A DNA stretch of 50,888 bases. It comes from Ruminococcaceae bacterium OttesenSCG-928-A16 (GTDB lineage: Bacteria; Bacillota; Clostridia; Oscillospirales; Ruminococcaceae). Each line of letters starts with the position of its first letter. Position 1 is the first letter of the stretch. The notes below the pieces were generated by a model. It saw only the letters and a list, made by a program, of their open reading frames with translations. It did not search any database and had not been told where the DNA came from. The position numbers were made by a program, and so were the translations under genes. The stretch is from the NCBI GenBank assembly GCA_030267215.1, contig JAJDJP010000003.1:87512-138399 (forward strand), given 5' to 3'. This document shows, one piece after another, positions 22,795-31,682 of this stretch.

Positions 22795-23889
22795 ATGAAA
22801 AAGACAATTGCTTTTACACTTACCTTTATTCTTTTATGCGGCCTTGTATTGGTTGGTTGCTCTGGCAAAAAAATAGATATGGAAAAATGCGTAAATGTAA
22901 CCACAACAGGGCAAAACGGACATGCTAAAGCCAAGGCAAGCGTAGACCTTGCTATGTTAGAAGCCCAATATATGGGCGAAAATGGAGATTTTGAATCTGC
23001 CATGAAAATTGCTAACTTTGAAACCAGCCTTTCGGTGACCGTTACCCCGAACGAAAACCTTTCTAACGGGGATAAGGTAACAGTGAAAATTGGCTATAGC
23101 AAAGAAGCGGCAAAAAAGGCTAAGGTTTCGGTAAAAAATGAAACCTTTACCTTTACGGTAGAGGGGCTTTCAGACGGTGAACCTTATGATGCCTTTGCCA
23201 ACATATCTTTGGTATATAAAGGGGTATCACCCCAATTACAAGTAGAAATACAAAACAAGGCAAGCGACAACTTTGGTAAGTCACTTCGTTATACGGCAGA
23301 ACCTACCGAAACGATTGCAAAAGGTGACAACATAACAATAACAGTAGACGCCAGCCGTGTGCCAGCCGATAGCATGTTTTATGTTACCGAAGAAAGAAAA
23401 ACCTTTATTGCCGATAATGTGCCCTCTTATTTAATGGCTAATGAGATTGACGACGGTAAAAAAGGAATATTAGAAGGGCTAGCATATGATGCTTTTAAAG
23501 ATGACTGGACATCTTTTTTTGGCGGTGTTATCGAACCTGAAGTAAGAAAATCTGTGCCTGAAATTTTGGCATATGATGTTGAAATTGCACCGCCTGCCCC
23601 AGAAAGAATGATGCTTGCAACAGCCAAAAGTGTGGATGAATACACTTATAATATAGTTTTTGTAATTTTTAGATTAACAATTACTGGGGGAGATGCAGGT
23701 GGCATCACCGATGTGTGGATTCCATTTGGCTTAAGCAATGTGGCCCTTACCGAGGCGAATGTGCTTAAACAAGAACTAGATGGTTATCGCGAGAATGTTT
23801 GTGCTGGCGCCTACCTTGACATAGAAAGTGCGCAGGCCGCTGTTGAGAATTACAGCGCCAACGCCTACACATTGCAAGCAATTGGGTGA
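22795..23889 (+). CDS. Lipoprotein with repeated beta domains, unknown function
   Basis: 364 residues with a lipoprotein signal peptide ending LVGC (Cys22). The mature part begins like a family in which two similar beta domains follow each other: the first has VTTTGQNGHAKAKASVD and LSNGDKVTVKIGYSKEAAKKA, the second LVYKGVSPQLQVEIQNKAS and IAKGDNITITVDASRV. The C-terminal third (about 225-364) is a separate region. Ribosome binding site and leader are almost identical to those of the lipoprotein at 20763. It is probably surface exposed and part of the sigma-controlled operon. Confidence 0.82.
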   Translation: MKKTIAFTLTFILLCGLVLVGCSGKKIDMEKCVNVTTTGQNGHAKAKASVDLAMLEAQYMGENGDFESAMKIANFETSLSVTVTPNENLSNGDKVTVKIGYSKEAAKKAKVSVKNETFTFTVEGLSDGEPYDAFANISLVYKGVSPQLQVEIQNKASDNFGKSLRYTAEPTETIAKGDNITITVDASRVPADSMFYVTEERKTFIADNVPSYLMANEIDDGKKGILEGLAYDAFKDDWTSFFGGVIEPEVRKSVPEILAYDVEIAPPAPERMMLATAKSVDEYTYNIVFVIFRLTITGGDAGGITDVWIPFGLSNVALTEANVLKQELDGYRENVCAGAYLDIESAQAAVENYSANAYTLQAIG

Positions 23890-23896
23890 TGCGCAA

Positions 23897-25060
23897 ATGA
23901 AACGATTATTAAAAATGGTTTTGGTTTTGGTGCTGAGCATTGGGCTCACCGCTTGTGGAGCCAAACCCACCGCAATTTCTGCCATTGCCGAACAGGTGGT
24001 GTCGGTTGGTGGCACTCTCACACTTACACCCAAACTTGTATTTGCAGAGGAAGGGGTAAGCGAAGAGGAATATCAAAAAAGAGTAGACAAATTAAAAATA
24101 GTCTATATGTCCGATAGCTCTGGCATAGCCAGCGTAGATGAAAATGGTGTTGTTACTGGCATTGAAGCTGGGTATGCCAATGTAACCATCCAGGCAGGCG
24201 AGGTCTTTACTTCTGTCAGTATTATAGTTGTTCCCGCTCTTACAGATATTTCTTTGGAAAAGGAAATTGCTCTTGTTGAAGGGCAGAACACTATTCTTGA
24301 AATTTCTGCAATACCCAAGGAAGCTATTCTTTGTGAGCCAACTTTTAAAATTGAAGATGAAAGCATTGCTTCCATATCTATAAAAGGTAGTGTATACACA
24401 GTTTCAGCGCTGTCAGAAGGAGAAACAACGCTCTCTGTTGTTTGCGGCAGCATCACAAAGACAATTGCCGTAACAGTAAAACCTAAAATAGAGAGAATCT
24501 CTTTTGAAAAAACCTCTGGTACACTGCTTGTTGGCGCCAAGTTTCAATTAACCCCAATTATACTGCCCGAGAAAATTGACCCTAATGAAATTTTTCTTAG
24601 TTGGGAAAGCTCTAACTCTGGGGTTGCTTCTGTTGACAAGGAGGGCAACATCAAGGCATTATCTATAGGTGAAACTGTAATCTCTGTTAAAGTAGAGGGC
24701 TACCCTGCCCTTGAAGCAGCTTACACCTTGACTGTAAAGAAAGCGCCTAACCCTGTTGGCAGTAGTTCTGGTAGTTCGGGAAATGGGGCAGGTACAGGCG
24801 GCACAGGTGGTGGAAATGCTGAAAGTGGAAACACTACTGCAGAAACACCCGACCATCCACCCGCCCCAACCCCTCAACTTACAGAAGAAGAACAGCGCCT
24901 AAAAGCTCAGTACCCCGAGTATGATCCAGCTATAGATGGGCATGTCGTTGAGTATCGTGGGGATGGCTGGATAGTTTTGCACCCTAATGGCATGTATGTG
25001 TTTTGGAGAGATAAAAATGCTCCTGATCCTGGCAATGTAAACGAACTTCCTGACCTCTAA
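23897..25060 (+). CDS. Lipoprotein with bacterial Ig-like (Big_2) repeats
   Basis: 387 residues from the ATG at 23897, seven bases after the previous stop; a longer in-frame reading from 23828 lies inside that gene. The signal peptide ends LTAC (Cys20). Three Ig-like domains follow; the first and third carry the typical S-x-x-x-GIASVDENGVVTGIEAGYANVTI and SGVASVDKEGNIKALSIGETVISV pattern of Big_2 repeats. A Gly/Ser/Asn linker (about 295-325) and a Pro-rich stretch lead to a 55-residue C-terminal module (EYDPAIDGHVVEYRGDGWIV). This build suits a stalked surface protein binding wall or glycan. Confidence 0.85.
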   Translation: MKRLLKMVLVLVLSIGLTACGAKPTAISAIAEQVVSVGGTLTLTPKLVFAEEGVSEEEYQKRVDKLKIVYMSDSSGIASVDENGVVTGIEAGYANVTIQAGEVFTSVSIIVVPALTDISLEKEIALVEGQNTILEISAIPKEAILCEPTFKIEDESIASISIKGSVYTVSALSEGETTLSVVCGSITKTIAVTVKPKIERISFEKTSGTLLVGAKFQLTPIILPEKIDPNEIFLSWESSNSGVASVDKEGNIKALSIGETVISVKVEGYPALEAAYTLTVKKAPNPVGSSSGSSGNGAGTGGTGGGNAESGNTTAETPDHPPAPTPQLTEEEQRLKAQYPEYDPAIDGHVVEYRGDGWIVLHPNGMYVFWRDKNAPDPGNVNELPDL

Positions 25061-25174
25061 GGACGAAAAAGATTTTATAGATTGAATGCAAAAGAAAAAG
25101 CCACTTGATTAAAATCTATTGGAGAATCTTCTATAGCCACATTTCATAAATCGGAATCAAATAATTATGAATTG

Positions 25175-25600
25175 TTATTTCGTCAAATAATGTTGCACAG
25201 TCGTATCACAGCGATAATGATTGGTGACATCAATACTCACCATCAACACAGCCACTCGGTCAAACTGGGTGGCTGTTCCTTTTTCTTCTAGCAAGGTTTT
25301 ATTGTAGCCACGGCAGCGGTAATCTCTCTCAAATTGTTTGTCGGTAAAAGTTCTTCTTCCTTTTTCTCTCAATGCATTATTAATATATTCCTTGTAATAC
25401 TCTCTGCGCTCTGGCTCTGCTCTCATCTCCTCTACAATCTGGTTATAATAGCTTTTTGCTCTATCGGCACGGCAGGAATGTAAGTTACAATCATTTCTAA
25501 ACTGTTCTTTTGTAAACAGAGTATCTCGGCGTTCGCTTTGAGCTTGCTTCATATATCCTTGAATCACATCTATCTCAATTTGCTTTTTAATTATGTTCAC
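25175..25600 (-). pseudogene. 5'-truncated ORF of unknown function
   Basis: 141 codons from a GTG at 25600, but the frame stays open into the left end of the IS3 element and no ribosome binding site is present, so the original start was probably lost when the element inserted. The product is hydrophilic, with two similar halves (TLFTKEQFRNDCNLHSC and RTFTDKQFERDYRCRGY) that suggest an internal duplication. No family is recognised. Confidence 0.5.
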
Positions 25601-25681
25601 GTACTGGTCTTGCCCCCGAGCGTTGTACCAGGGACAAAGTTAGTAAAGATATGTTAAACTAACTTTGGAGGGAAGAAGAAA

Positions 25682-25960
25682 ATGACAAGGAAGAAATACA
25701 CAATAGAACAGATTATCGTAAAATTATGAGAAGTAGAGGTACTATGTAACCAAGGCAAGACCATCGCAGAGGCCGCGCGTCAGGTAGAAATCCCAGAACA
25801 GACGTACTATCGATGGCGGAAAGAACATGGCGGGATGAACAGCGCCGAGGCAAAGCAGATGAAGTTGTTGGAGAAAGAGAATGCCCGGCTGAAAAAGCTG
25901 GTAGCCGAACAGGCGTTGGACATCGCTATATGGAAGGATGTGAACTCAAAAAACTTCTAA
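25682..25960 (+). pseudogene. IS3-family orfA, interrupted by an in-frame TGA
   Basis: ATG at 25682 and stop at 25958-25960. The product begins MTRKKYTIEQIIVKL and then meets TGA at 25727, where an Arg codon (CGA) is expected, before EVEVLCNQGKTIAEAARQ. The rest is a normal helix-turn-helix plus leucine-zipper orfA (ending WKDVNSKNF). The slippery heptamer AAAAAAC at 25948-25954 just before the stop is the usual -1 frameshift site that makes the OrfAB transposase. Confidence 0.8.
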
Positions 25961-26792
25961 GCCCGGTCAAGCGGAGGGCGGCTGTGAACTACGCGATGGA
26001 GAGCCATGGCGTGGGAGAGCGGCGAGCTTGCCGGGTGTTAGAGGCAAATCGGACGGCCCACCGATATGAACCAGTGCGTCTGCCCGATGAGGATGAGGTG
26101 CGTGCAGATATCATCTACAAAGCATGCAACTATGGCAGGGTTGGATATCGTATGGTGTGTCATATGATGCGCAACGAGGGTCGAAAAATCAACCACAAGC
26201 GCGTTGAACGTATCTGGCGTGAAGAAGGCTTGAAGCTGCCCAAAAAGCGGGTTAAGAAGTGTCGGTTATGGCTGGCGGATGGTAGCTGTGTTCGGCTGCG
26301 GCCAGAACACAAAAACCATGTGTGGAGTTACGATTTCGTGGAAGACCAGACGATGGATGGCCGAAAAGTCCGGTGGCTAAACATCATTGATGAGCATGAA
26401 CATATATGTCTGGCCAGTGTGCCCCGGCGCAGTTGGCGGAACACGGACGTGATTGAGGTTCTAGCTGACTTGATGCTGGTACATGGCACGCCGGAATACC
26501 TGCGCAGTGACAACGGCAGCGAATTCATTGCGAGGAAACTGCGTAAATGGTTGGCTGAGTTGGGTGTTATCACCACATACATTGAGCCGGGCAGCCCTGG
26601 GAGAACGGATACTGCGAAAGTTTCAACGCCCGTATGCGGGATGAATTTCTAAATGGCGAACTGTTCGGAAACATGTATGAAGCTCAGGTTCTGACGACCA
26701 GGTGGGTTCGATATTACAACGAAGTGCGGCCTCACAGCACACTCGGCGGAAGGCCCCCGGCGCCCCAGAGCATCGTACCCATGCCAGCTTAA
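25956..26792 (+). pseudogene. IS3-family orfB transposase, frameshifted
   Basis: A DDE integrase-type transposase read in the -1 frame after the slippery site (LLSPVKRRAAVNYAMES onward). The first two catalytic acids are the Asp of WSYDFVEDQT and the Asp of RSDNGSEF. The third, the Glu of ENGYCESF, is out of frame because one base is missing near 26596-26602, where GSPWENGY is read as GSPGRTD. The correct tail (MRDEFLNGELF and YYNEVRPHSTLG) continues in the next frame to the TAA at 26790. Confidence 0.85.
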
Positions 26793-26880
26793 ACAGCCGA
26801 TCGGCAACCTCCGTTTCGTTACGATCCACTTCGGTTGCCGATCAAAGATAGGTTCCGCACTAACATTGTGATTGGTACAA

Positions 26881-27122
26881 AAATCGGGGGCAGCTCAGTT
26901 CAGCGTACAGCCACCGAAATAAAGAACCAGTGTGACCTATTTTATGCACTTGCCCATGGAACACCACCCGAAAGCATTATAGCCCCTGAAGCAAGCGATG
27001 TGACTATGGAGTATCCACTACGTACAAGTTTTAATTTAAAGTTGCAAATTCCCAGCAATATCACCCGGGAAGAAGCCGAAAGGCTAGGGGAGTTTATTAA
27101 AAGAACCTATTTTAAGGAGTGA
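26881..27122 (+). pseudogene. C-terminal fragment of a small gene cut by the IS3 right end
   Basis: The frame runs out of the IS right end with no start of its own. About 80 codons remain and end IPSNITREEAERLGEFIK, an amphipathic tail that looks like a real protein C-terminus. The family is not recognised. The gene's 5' part is not present in the window. Confidence 0.5.
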
Positions 27123-27175
27123 CAGTACCACACCTAGCCGCCCTTTCCGAAACCCGGTGCTACAAGGAGGCCCCT

Positions 27176-28948
27176 ATGAGTTTTTTTACCAAGCTGTTTT
27201 CCAGCCTAAAATTCAAAATCATCCTTTCCTCGGCAGTGTGCATTTTAGTTGTCGGTGTTTTTAGCAATGTGTTTTTATACAGCTATCTGTCAGGTATCAT
27301 TATCGAAAAATCGGACCGGATAGACACACTTAACCTTGAAACTGTGCAGCGCCAACTGGATTACAATTTGAACAACCTGATTGTACTAGGAACCCAGGCC
27401 GCCAATGATATTGACATTGCTAGGGCCATGCAGCACCAAAAGCTTACAACCCTGGCTCAGAAGCGGGATGCCCTGCGCGCTCAGGAAATCATGCGCGCGT
27501 ATCTTGCGGCATCTAATATTGACAGATATGTTGCCAATATGGTTGCGTTCAACCTTGATGAAAATAGCGATGGAATATCCCTACAGGCGGTAAACAAGGT
27601 TACTCACGTAGCGGGGCAGCTTGTGCGTAGGTTAGATTTGTTTACACAACTAGAACAGCAAAATACCCCGTGGGTAGCAACCATTGGTAAATCTCTTGAG
27701 ACCGGCCGGGATTGTTTTATTTACCTAAGCCCAATTTATAACGTAACTACATCTGCCTACAAAGGCTGGCTGTATGTTGAGCTTGACACGGCATGGCTTA
27801 CCGATTGTATTGGCCTGCAAACACCCGATAGCATGTTTGTTACCACAGAGAAGGGCAGGTTGTTTCCCCAAAGCGGATATTTAAATTTATCCGATACAGT
27901 TATTCCCGAAGGGCGAGGCGACATACAGGTTAGGCAAGAAAACGTAACCTATAAATTCCATTCTATTCCCCTCCTTATTGGGGGGCTTACCCTATATAAT
28001 CGCTCCGATGTGACATTTCTTGCGCGGGATGGACGCCCTATTCTGTTTACCGTGCTTGTGGTGGTACTTACCTCTTTATGCGTGGCTTTTGTGCTTAGCT
28101 TTGTGCTTTCTGGCATTATTACACGCCCATTGGCTAAGCTTTCTGCCCGGATACAGCGAATTGCAGAGAATGATTTTAGCCGAGACCCAGCCATTGAGCA
28201 AGGCGGGGATGAAATTGCCCGAGTAGGCCGTATGGTAAACGAGATGAGCGTGAGCATTCAACATCTTCTTGTTGAAACAGAGGAACTGTACCAGCGACGC
28301 AAAAATGCCGATATTGCTCTATTGCAAAGCCAGGTGTACCCACATTTTCTTTATAATACGCTTGATTCCATCCACTGGATGGCAAAAATCAAAAAGCATC
28401 CTGGCATTATGAAAATGACAAAAAGCCTGTCTAATCTTTTAAAAAGCCTATCCAAAGGCACTGGCGACAAAATTTCTTTGCATGAAGAGTTGCAGTTGCT
28501 GGAGGATTATGTGGCTATCCAAACCATGCGGTACATGCAAACATTTCAGTTTAAAAACAATGTAGATAAAGAATTTCATGGCTATCAAATTATCAAATTT
28601 ACCTTGCAGCCCTTGGTGGAAAACGCAATTTTCCATGGTATTGAACCAACAGGTGCTTATGGCACTATTACGGTACAGGCGCAGTATGAAGACGGCGACC
28701 TACTGCTGATTGTGGAGGATGATGGAGCAGGGTTGACGGCGGAGGAAATTAGCCAGATGATGAAGAGTAGCCGCAATGCTTTAAACGACGGATTTTCTGG
28801 TGTTGGCGTTGCCAACGTGAACGACAGGCTGGTGCTGAACTATGGCAAGCAATATGGCCTTAGCTATGAGAGCGAGCCCGGCCGCTATACAAGGGCAATC
28901 GTCCGCATTCCGGCCGAAACCGAGGCAACCGGTGCTGGCACCGAGTAA
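27176..28948 (+). CDS. Sensor histidine kinase, YesM type
   Basis: 590 residues from the ATG at 27176, which follows AAGGAGG; an earlier frame start at 27119 would add an unlikely leader. TM1 is at about 12-34, an extracellular sensor domain at 35-290, TM2 near 295-320, then HAMP (LSGIITRPLAKLSARIQRIAENDF). The kinase domain has the phospho-acceptor H390 in PHFLYN, the N box LVENAIFHGIEP, and G boxes DDGAGL and GVGVANVNDRL. It is co-oriented with the response regulator 12 bases downstream. It probably controls the convergent transporter-lyase operon at 31.7-36.9 kb. Confidence 0.92.
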   Translation: MSFFTKLFSSLKFKIILSSAVCILVVGVFSNVFLYSYLSGIIIEKSDRIDTLNLETVQRQLDYNLNNLIVLGTQAANDIDIARAMQHQKLTTLAQKRDALRAQEIMRAYLAASNIDRYVANMVAFNLDENSDGISLQAVNKVTHVAGQLVRRLDLFTQLEQQNTPWVATIGKSLETGRDCFIYLSPIYNVTTSAYKGWLYVELDTAWLTDCIGLQTPDSMFVTTEKGRLFPQSGYLNLSDTVIPEGRGDIQVRQENVTYKFHSIPLLIGGLTLYNRSDVTFLARDGRPILFTVLVVVLTSLCVAFVLSFVLSGIITRPLAKLSARIQRIAENDFSRDPAIEQGGDEIARVGRMVNEMSVSIQHLLVETEELYQRRKNADIALLQSQVYPHFLYNTLDSIHWMAKIKKHPGIMKMTKSLSNLLKSLSKGTGDKISLHEELQLLEDYVAIQTMRYMQTFQFKNNVDKEFHGYQIIKFTLQPLVENAIFHGIEPTGAYGTITVQAQYEDGDLLLIVEDDGAGLTAEEISQMMKSSRNALNDGFSGVGVANVNDRLVLNYGKQYGLSYESEPGRYTRAIVRIPAETEATGAGTE

Positions 28949-28960
28949 AGGAGATTTTAA

Positions 28961-30544
28961 ATGTACCGTGTATTACTTGTGGACGACGAGCCACTTATTT
29001 TGTCTGGAATTAAACATATGCTGGACTGGGCCGCCCACGGGTGTGAACTTGTGGGCACCGCACGCAACGGAAAGCAGGCTTTGGACGAAATGGAGCGCCT
29101 GCGGCCGCACCTTGTAGTAGCAGATATCAGCATGCCGGTAATGAACGGCGTGGAGTTATTGGCTACTGCGCAGCAAAGATATCCCGAAACCGTGTTTATC
29201 ATGCTGTCCAACCTTGAAGAATTTGACCTTGCAAGGCAATCGTTACAGCTGCGGGCGGTTGATTATCTTGTTAAAAACCAACTGGACGAAAATAAGTTTA
29301 TTTTGGCACTAGAAGCTGCCAAAAAAGAGAATGCCGTCCGCAGTAGCCATATGCAAAATAGTCTAAGCCAGGAAACCGAACTTGCCGAGCACAAGGCTAC
29401 CCTTGCCCTTGCCGTAAAACGCATGCTTGCACAGGCACCGCTAAGCATTGGGCTAGAAGATACGTTGTATGCCCACAAGGTATATGATGGATTCGGGGCT
29501 ATTCAAATTCGTGTTGCGAATAAAGATGCCGACACCGGTGCAGACGACAGTGAGGATTTGTCTAGTTGGATTGGTGATGCCGCTGAAAAGCTGGCGGGCC
29601 AAAGCTTCGGGCAGTCGGTTATTCTAAAAGCAGATTGGAACAGCCTTTTGCTTGTTTACTGGGGTGATGCTGTGGACGAGATGCCAGAATATGCCTTGCG
29701 GTTTACGCAAAATCTGGGCACAGTTGCTCACGACATTTTCGCAAGCGAGCTTTGTATGTTTACGTCGGCAATTTTTTATGGTGCGGGGCAGGGCAGTGCA
29801 TGTAAAGCCCAGTTGGCCACTATGGACGAATACTTTTATAATTTTGGGCAGCCGCTGCTTACCTACCAGGATATTGCTAATTTTGAGGTGAAACCCCTAC
29901 CCCTGCAAGGTTTTGTTAACCGGTTCCAAACAGAGCTGAATGCCCGCAGCGTAGCGGGATGCGAGGGCACCATTGAGAGGGTGGCCGCACTTGCTGCCAA
30001 AACGCCCCACGAAAAGGCCCAGATGGTATGGTTTTGCAGCAAGATATACGAACTTGCCTGTGCGGCCTTTTGTGCCCTGCCAGGCGAAACATATTTTGCA
30101 GGCCCCTGCACTGGGCGCGGCAGATTAGAGCAACTGGAGTGTTTGCCGCAAGTGGAAGAATGGATGCAGGGATTTTGCGGCGAAGTGGTGGATAGGCTGC
30201 GCCGCGATGCATCCAAGTATTCCGCCCTGTTGGAGCAGGTGCAGGGCTATGTGCGTGACAATGTGGAGAAAAGGATTATGTTGCAAGATGTGGCAGAGCG
30301 GGTGGGGATGTCCTCCGCTTATCTATCAGTGTTGTTTAAAAAGGAATGTGGACAAAGTTTTGTAGATTTTGTCAACAATGCAAAAATGAAGCGTGCCTGC
30401 GAGATAATTCGGGAGAGAAAGCTGCGAATGAGCGAGATTGGCTATGCCCTTGGCTTTGAGAACGCATATTATTTTAGCCGGGTATTTCGCCGCTATATCG
30501 GCATGTCGCCAACAGAATACCAGCATGCCCAAACAAAAAAGTAG
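28961..30544 (+). CDS. Response regulator, YesN/AraC type
   Basis: 527 residues. The receiver domain (1-120) has DDE at 8-10, phospho-acceptor Asp55 in VVADISMP and Lys in YLVKNQL. A long middle region precedes the C-terminal AraC helix-turn-helix pair (about 430-525; DVAERVGMSSAYLSVLFKKE and GYALGFENAYYFSRVFRRY). AAAGGAG precedes the ATG. It is paired with the kinase at 27176 and is a likely activator of the leftward operon that ends facing it. Confidence 0.92.
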   Translation: MYRVLLVDDEPLILSGIKHMLDWAAHGCELVGTARNGKQALDEMERLRPHLVVADISMPVMNGVELLATAQQRYPETVFIMLSNLEEFDLARQSLQLRAVDYLVKNQLDENKFILALEAAKKENAVRSSHMQNSLSQETELAEHKATLALAVKRMLAQAPLSIGLEDTLYAHKVYDGFGAIQIRVANKDADTGADDSEDLSSWIGDAAEKLAGQSFGQSVILKADWNSLLLVYWGDAVDEMPEYALRFTQNLGTVAHDIFASELCMFTSAIFYGAGQGSACKAQLATMDEYFYNFGQPLLTYQDIANFEVKPLPLQGFVNRFQTELNARSVAGCEGTIERVAALAAKTPHEKAQMVWFCSKIYELACAAFCALPGETYFAGPCTGRGRLEQLECLPQVEEWMQGFCGEVVDRLRRDASKYSALLEQVQGYVRDNVEKRIMLQDVAERVGMSSAYLSVLFKKECGQSFVDFVNNAKMKRACEIIRERKLRMSEIGYALGFENAYYFSRVFRRYIGMSPTEYQHAQTKK

Positions 30545-30569
30545 TGCCACACCAACAGGTGGCACTACT
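30540..30569. terminator. Terminator between the response regulator and the YeiH gene
   Basis: AGTAGTGCCAC (30540-30550) and GTGGCACTACT (30559-30569) form an 11-bp stem. The A-run on the left becomes a T-run on the reverse strand, so it mainly ends the leftward operon, though it also lies right after the rightward regulator gene. Confidence 0.8.
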
Positions 30570-30582
30570 CGTGCATTTATTG

Positions 30583-31614
30583 CTATACCCAAACACCCAT
30601 AAGGCGCAAGGCAAGCAGGCTTATCCCGGTAATGGCTGCCCAGCAGCAAAAACCCATAAAAAGCGGCTTTCCGCCAGTTTTAACCAGCTTTACAATATCG
30701 GTATTCAGCCCAATAGCGGCCATAGCTACCATAATAAAAAACTTGCTGACCGATTTGAAGGGTACAAAAAAGTTAGCAGGCAGGCCTATACCCGTGGCAA
30801 CAGTGGTAATAATACTTGCTAGCACAAACCACAGGATAAAAAAAGGAAATATTTTTGCCAGATTGATTTTGACGTCTGTTTTCCCCGCTTTGCGGGTGCG
30901 ATGTAGAGCAAGGGCAAGGGTAATGGGGATAATGGCCAGTGTGCGGGTTAACTTTACTGTTACCGCCTTGCCTAGCGTAGCCGAACCAAGGCCGTACAAT
31001 GTATCCCACGTAGATGCTGCCGCCGTTACAGACGAGGTGTCGTTAATTGCCGTGCCCGCAAAAATGCCAAAGGCTTCTGCCGAAGTGGTGCTAAAACCCA
31101 ACGCTGCCCCAAAAGCGGGAAAAAGTAACGCCGCCAGCACGTTGAAAAAGAAGATTACCGAGATAGCTCGTGCCACATCCTCGTCGTCTGCCTCGATGAC
31201 GGGCGCGGTGGCAGCGATGGCCGAGCCACCGCAAATAGAGGATCCCACTCCCACCAAAATAGAGGTATTGGTGGGGATTTTTAACAGCTTGCACAGGGCA
31301 AAGGCCACTACCAGCGAAACCGTGATGGTGGAAAGAATGATAGGAAGAGACTGCAGCCCTGTCTCAAGCATAACCGACATATTTAAGCCAAACCCAAGCA
31401 GAATAACGGCGTATTGCAAAACTTTTTTAGACGCAAAGGTGATGCCTGGCCGCAAAATGGCCCGTTGCCCAAAAAACCTTGCTGCCAGCATGCCAATAAG
31501 AATGGCAAATACCGGCCCCCCAACCACGGGTAGCAATTGCCCGCCCAAATGTGCCACTACCGCAATTGCGGTGCATAAACCTAGCCCGGGAAGAATCTTT
31601 TTCATGGTTTCCAT
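30583..31614 (-). CDS. YeiH-family putative sulfate exporter
   Basis: 343-residue integral membrane protein of the UPF0324/YeiH family, with about ten hydrophobic segments. Family signatures include ILIGMLAARFFGQRAILRPGI near the start, VGVGSSICGGSAIAATAPVI and FGIFAGTAINDTSSVTAAAS in the middle. Members are annotated as putative sulfate or sulfite exporters, on limited experimental evidence. A weak AAAGGAA site precedes the ATG at 31614. It lies downstream of the heparinase-type lyase on the same strand, which would fit removal of sulfate freed from a sulfated glycan, though no sulfatase gene is in the window. Confidence 0.88.
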   Translation of the reverse strand: METMKKILPGLGLCTAIAVVAHLGGQLLPVVGGPVFAILIGMLAARFFGQRAILRPGITFASKKVLQYAVILLGFGLNMSVMLETGLQSLPIILSTITVSLVVAFALCKLLKIPTNTSILVGVGSSICGGSAIAATAPVIEADDEDVARAISVIFFFNVLAALLFPAFGAALGFSTTSAEAFGIFAGTAINDTSSVTAAASTWDTLYGLGSATLGKAVTVKLTRTLAIIPITLALALHRTRKAGKTDVKINLAKIFPFFILWFVLASIITTVATGIGLPANFFVPFKSVSKFFIMVAMAAIGLNTDIVKLVKTGGKPLFMGFCCWAAITGISLLALRLMGVWV

Positions 31615-31682
31615 TAGGTGTCGCCGCCGTTCCTTTCAAAATTATGATGCGGGGGATAAAATTTTGGTGCCGCCCCATGGGT

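Larger units (their letters stand above)
25623..26880 (+). mobile_element. Degenerate IS3-family insertion sequence
   Basis: A 1258-bp element with imperfect terminal inverted repeats: the left end TTGTACCAGGGACAAAGTTA and the complement of the right end (TTGTACCAATCACAATGTTA) differ at few positions. It carries orfA and orfB of IS3 type. orfA has an in-frame stop and orfB a frameshift, so the copy is dead unless complemented. No target-site duplication is visible. Confidence 0.82.
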
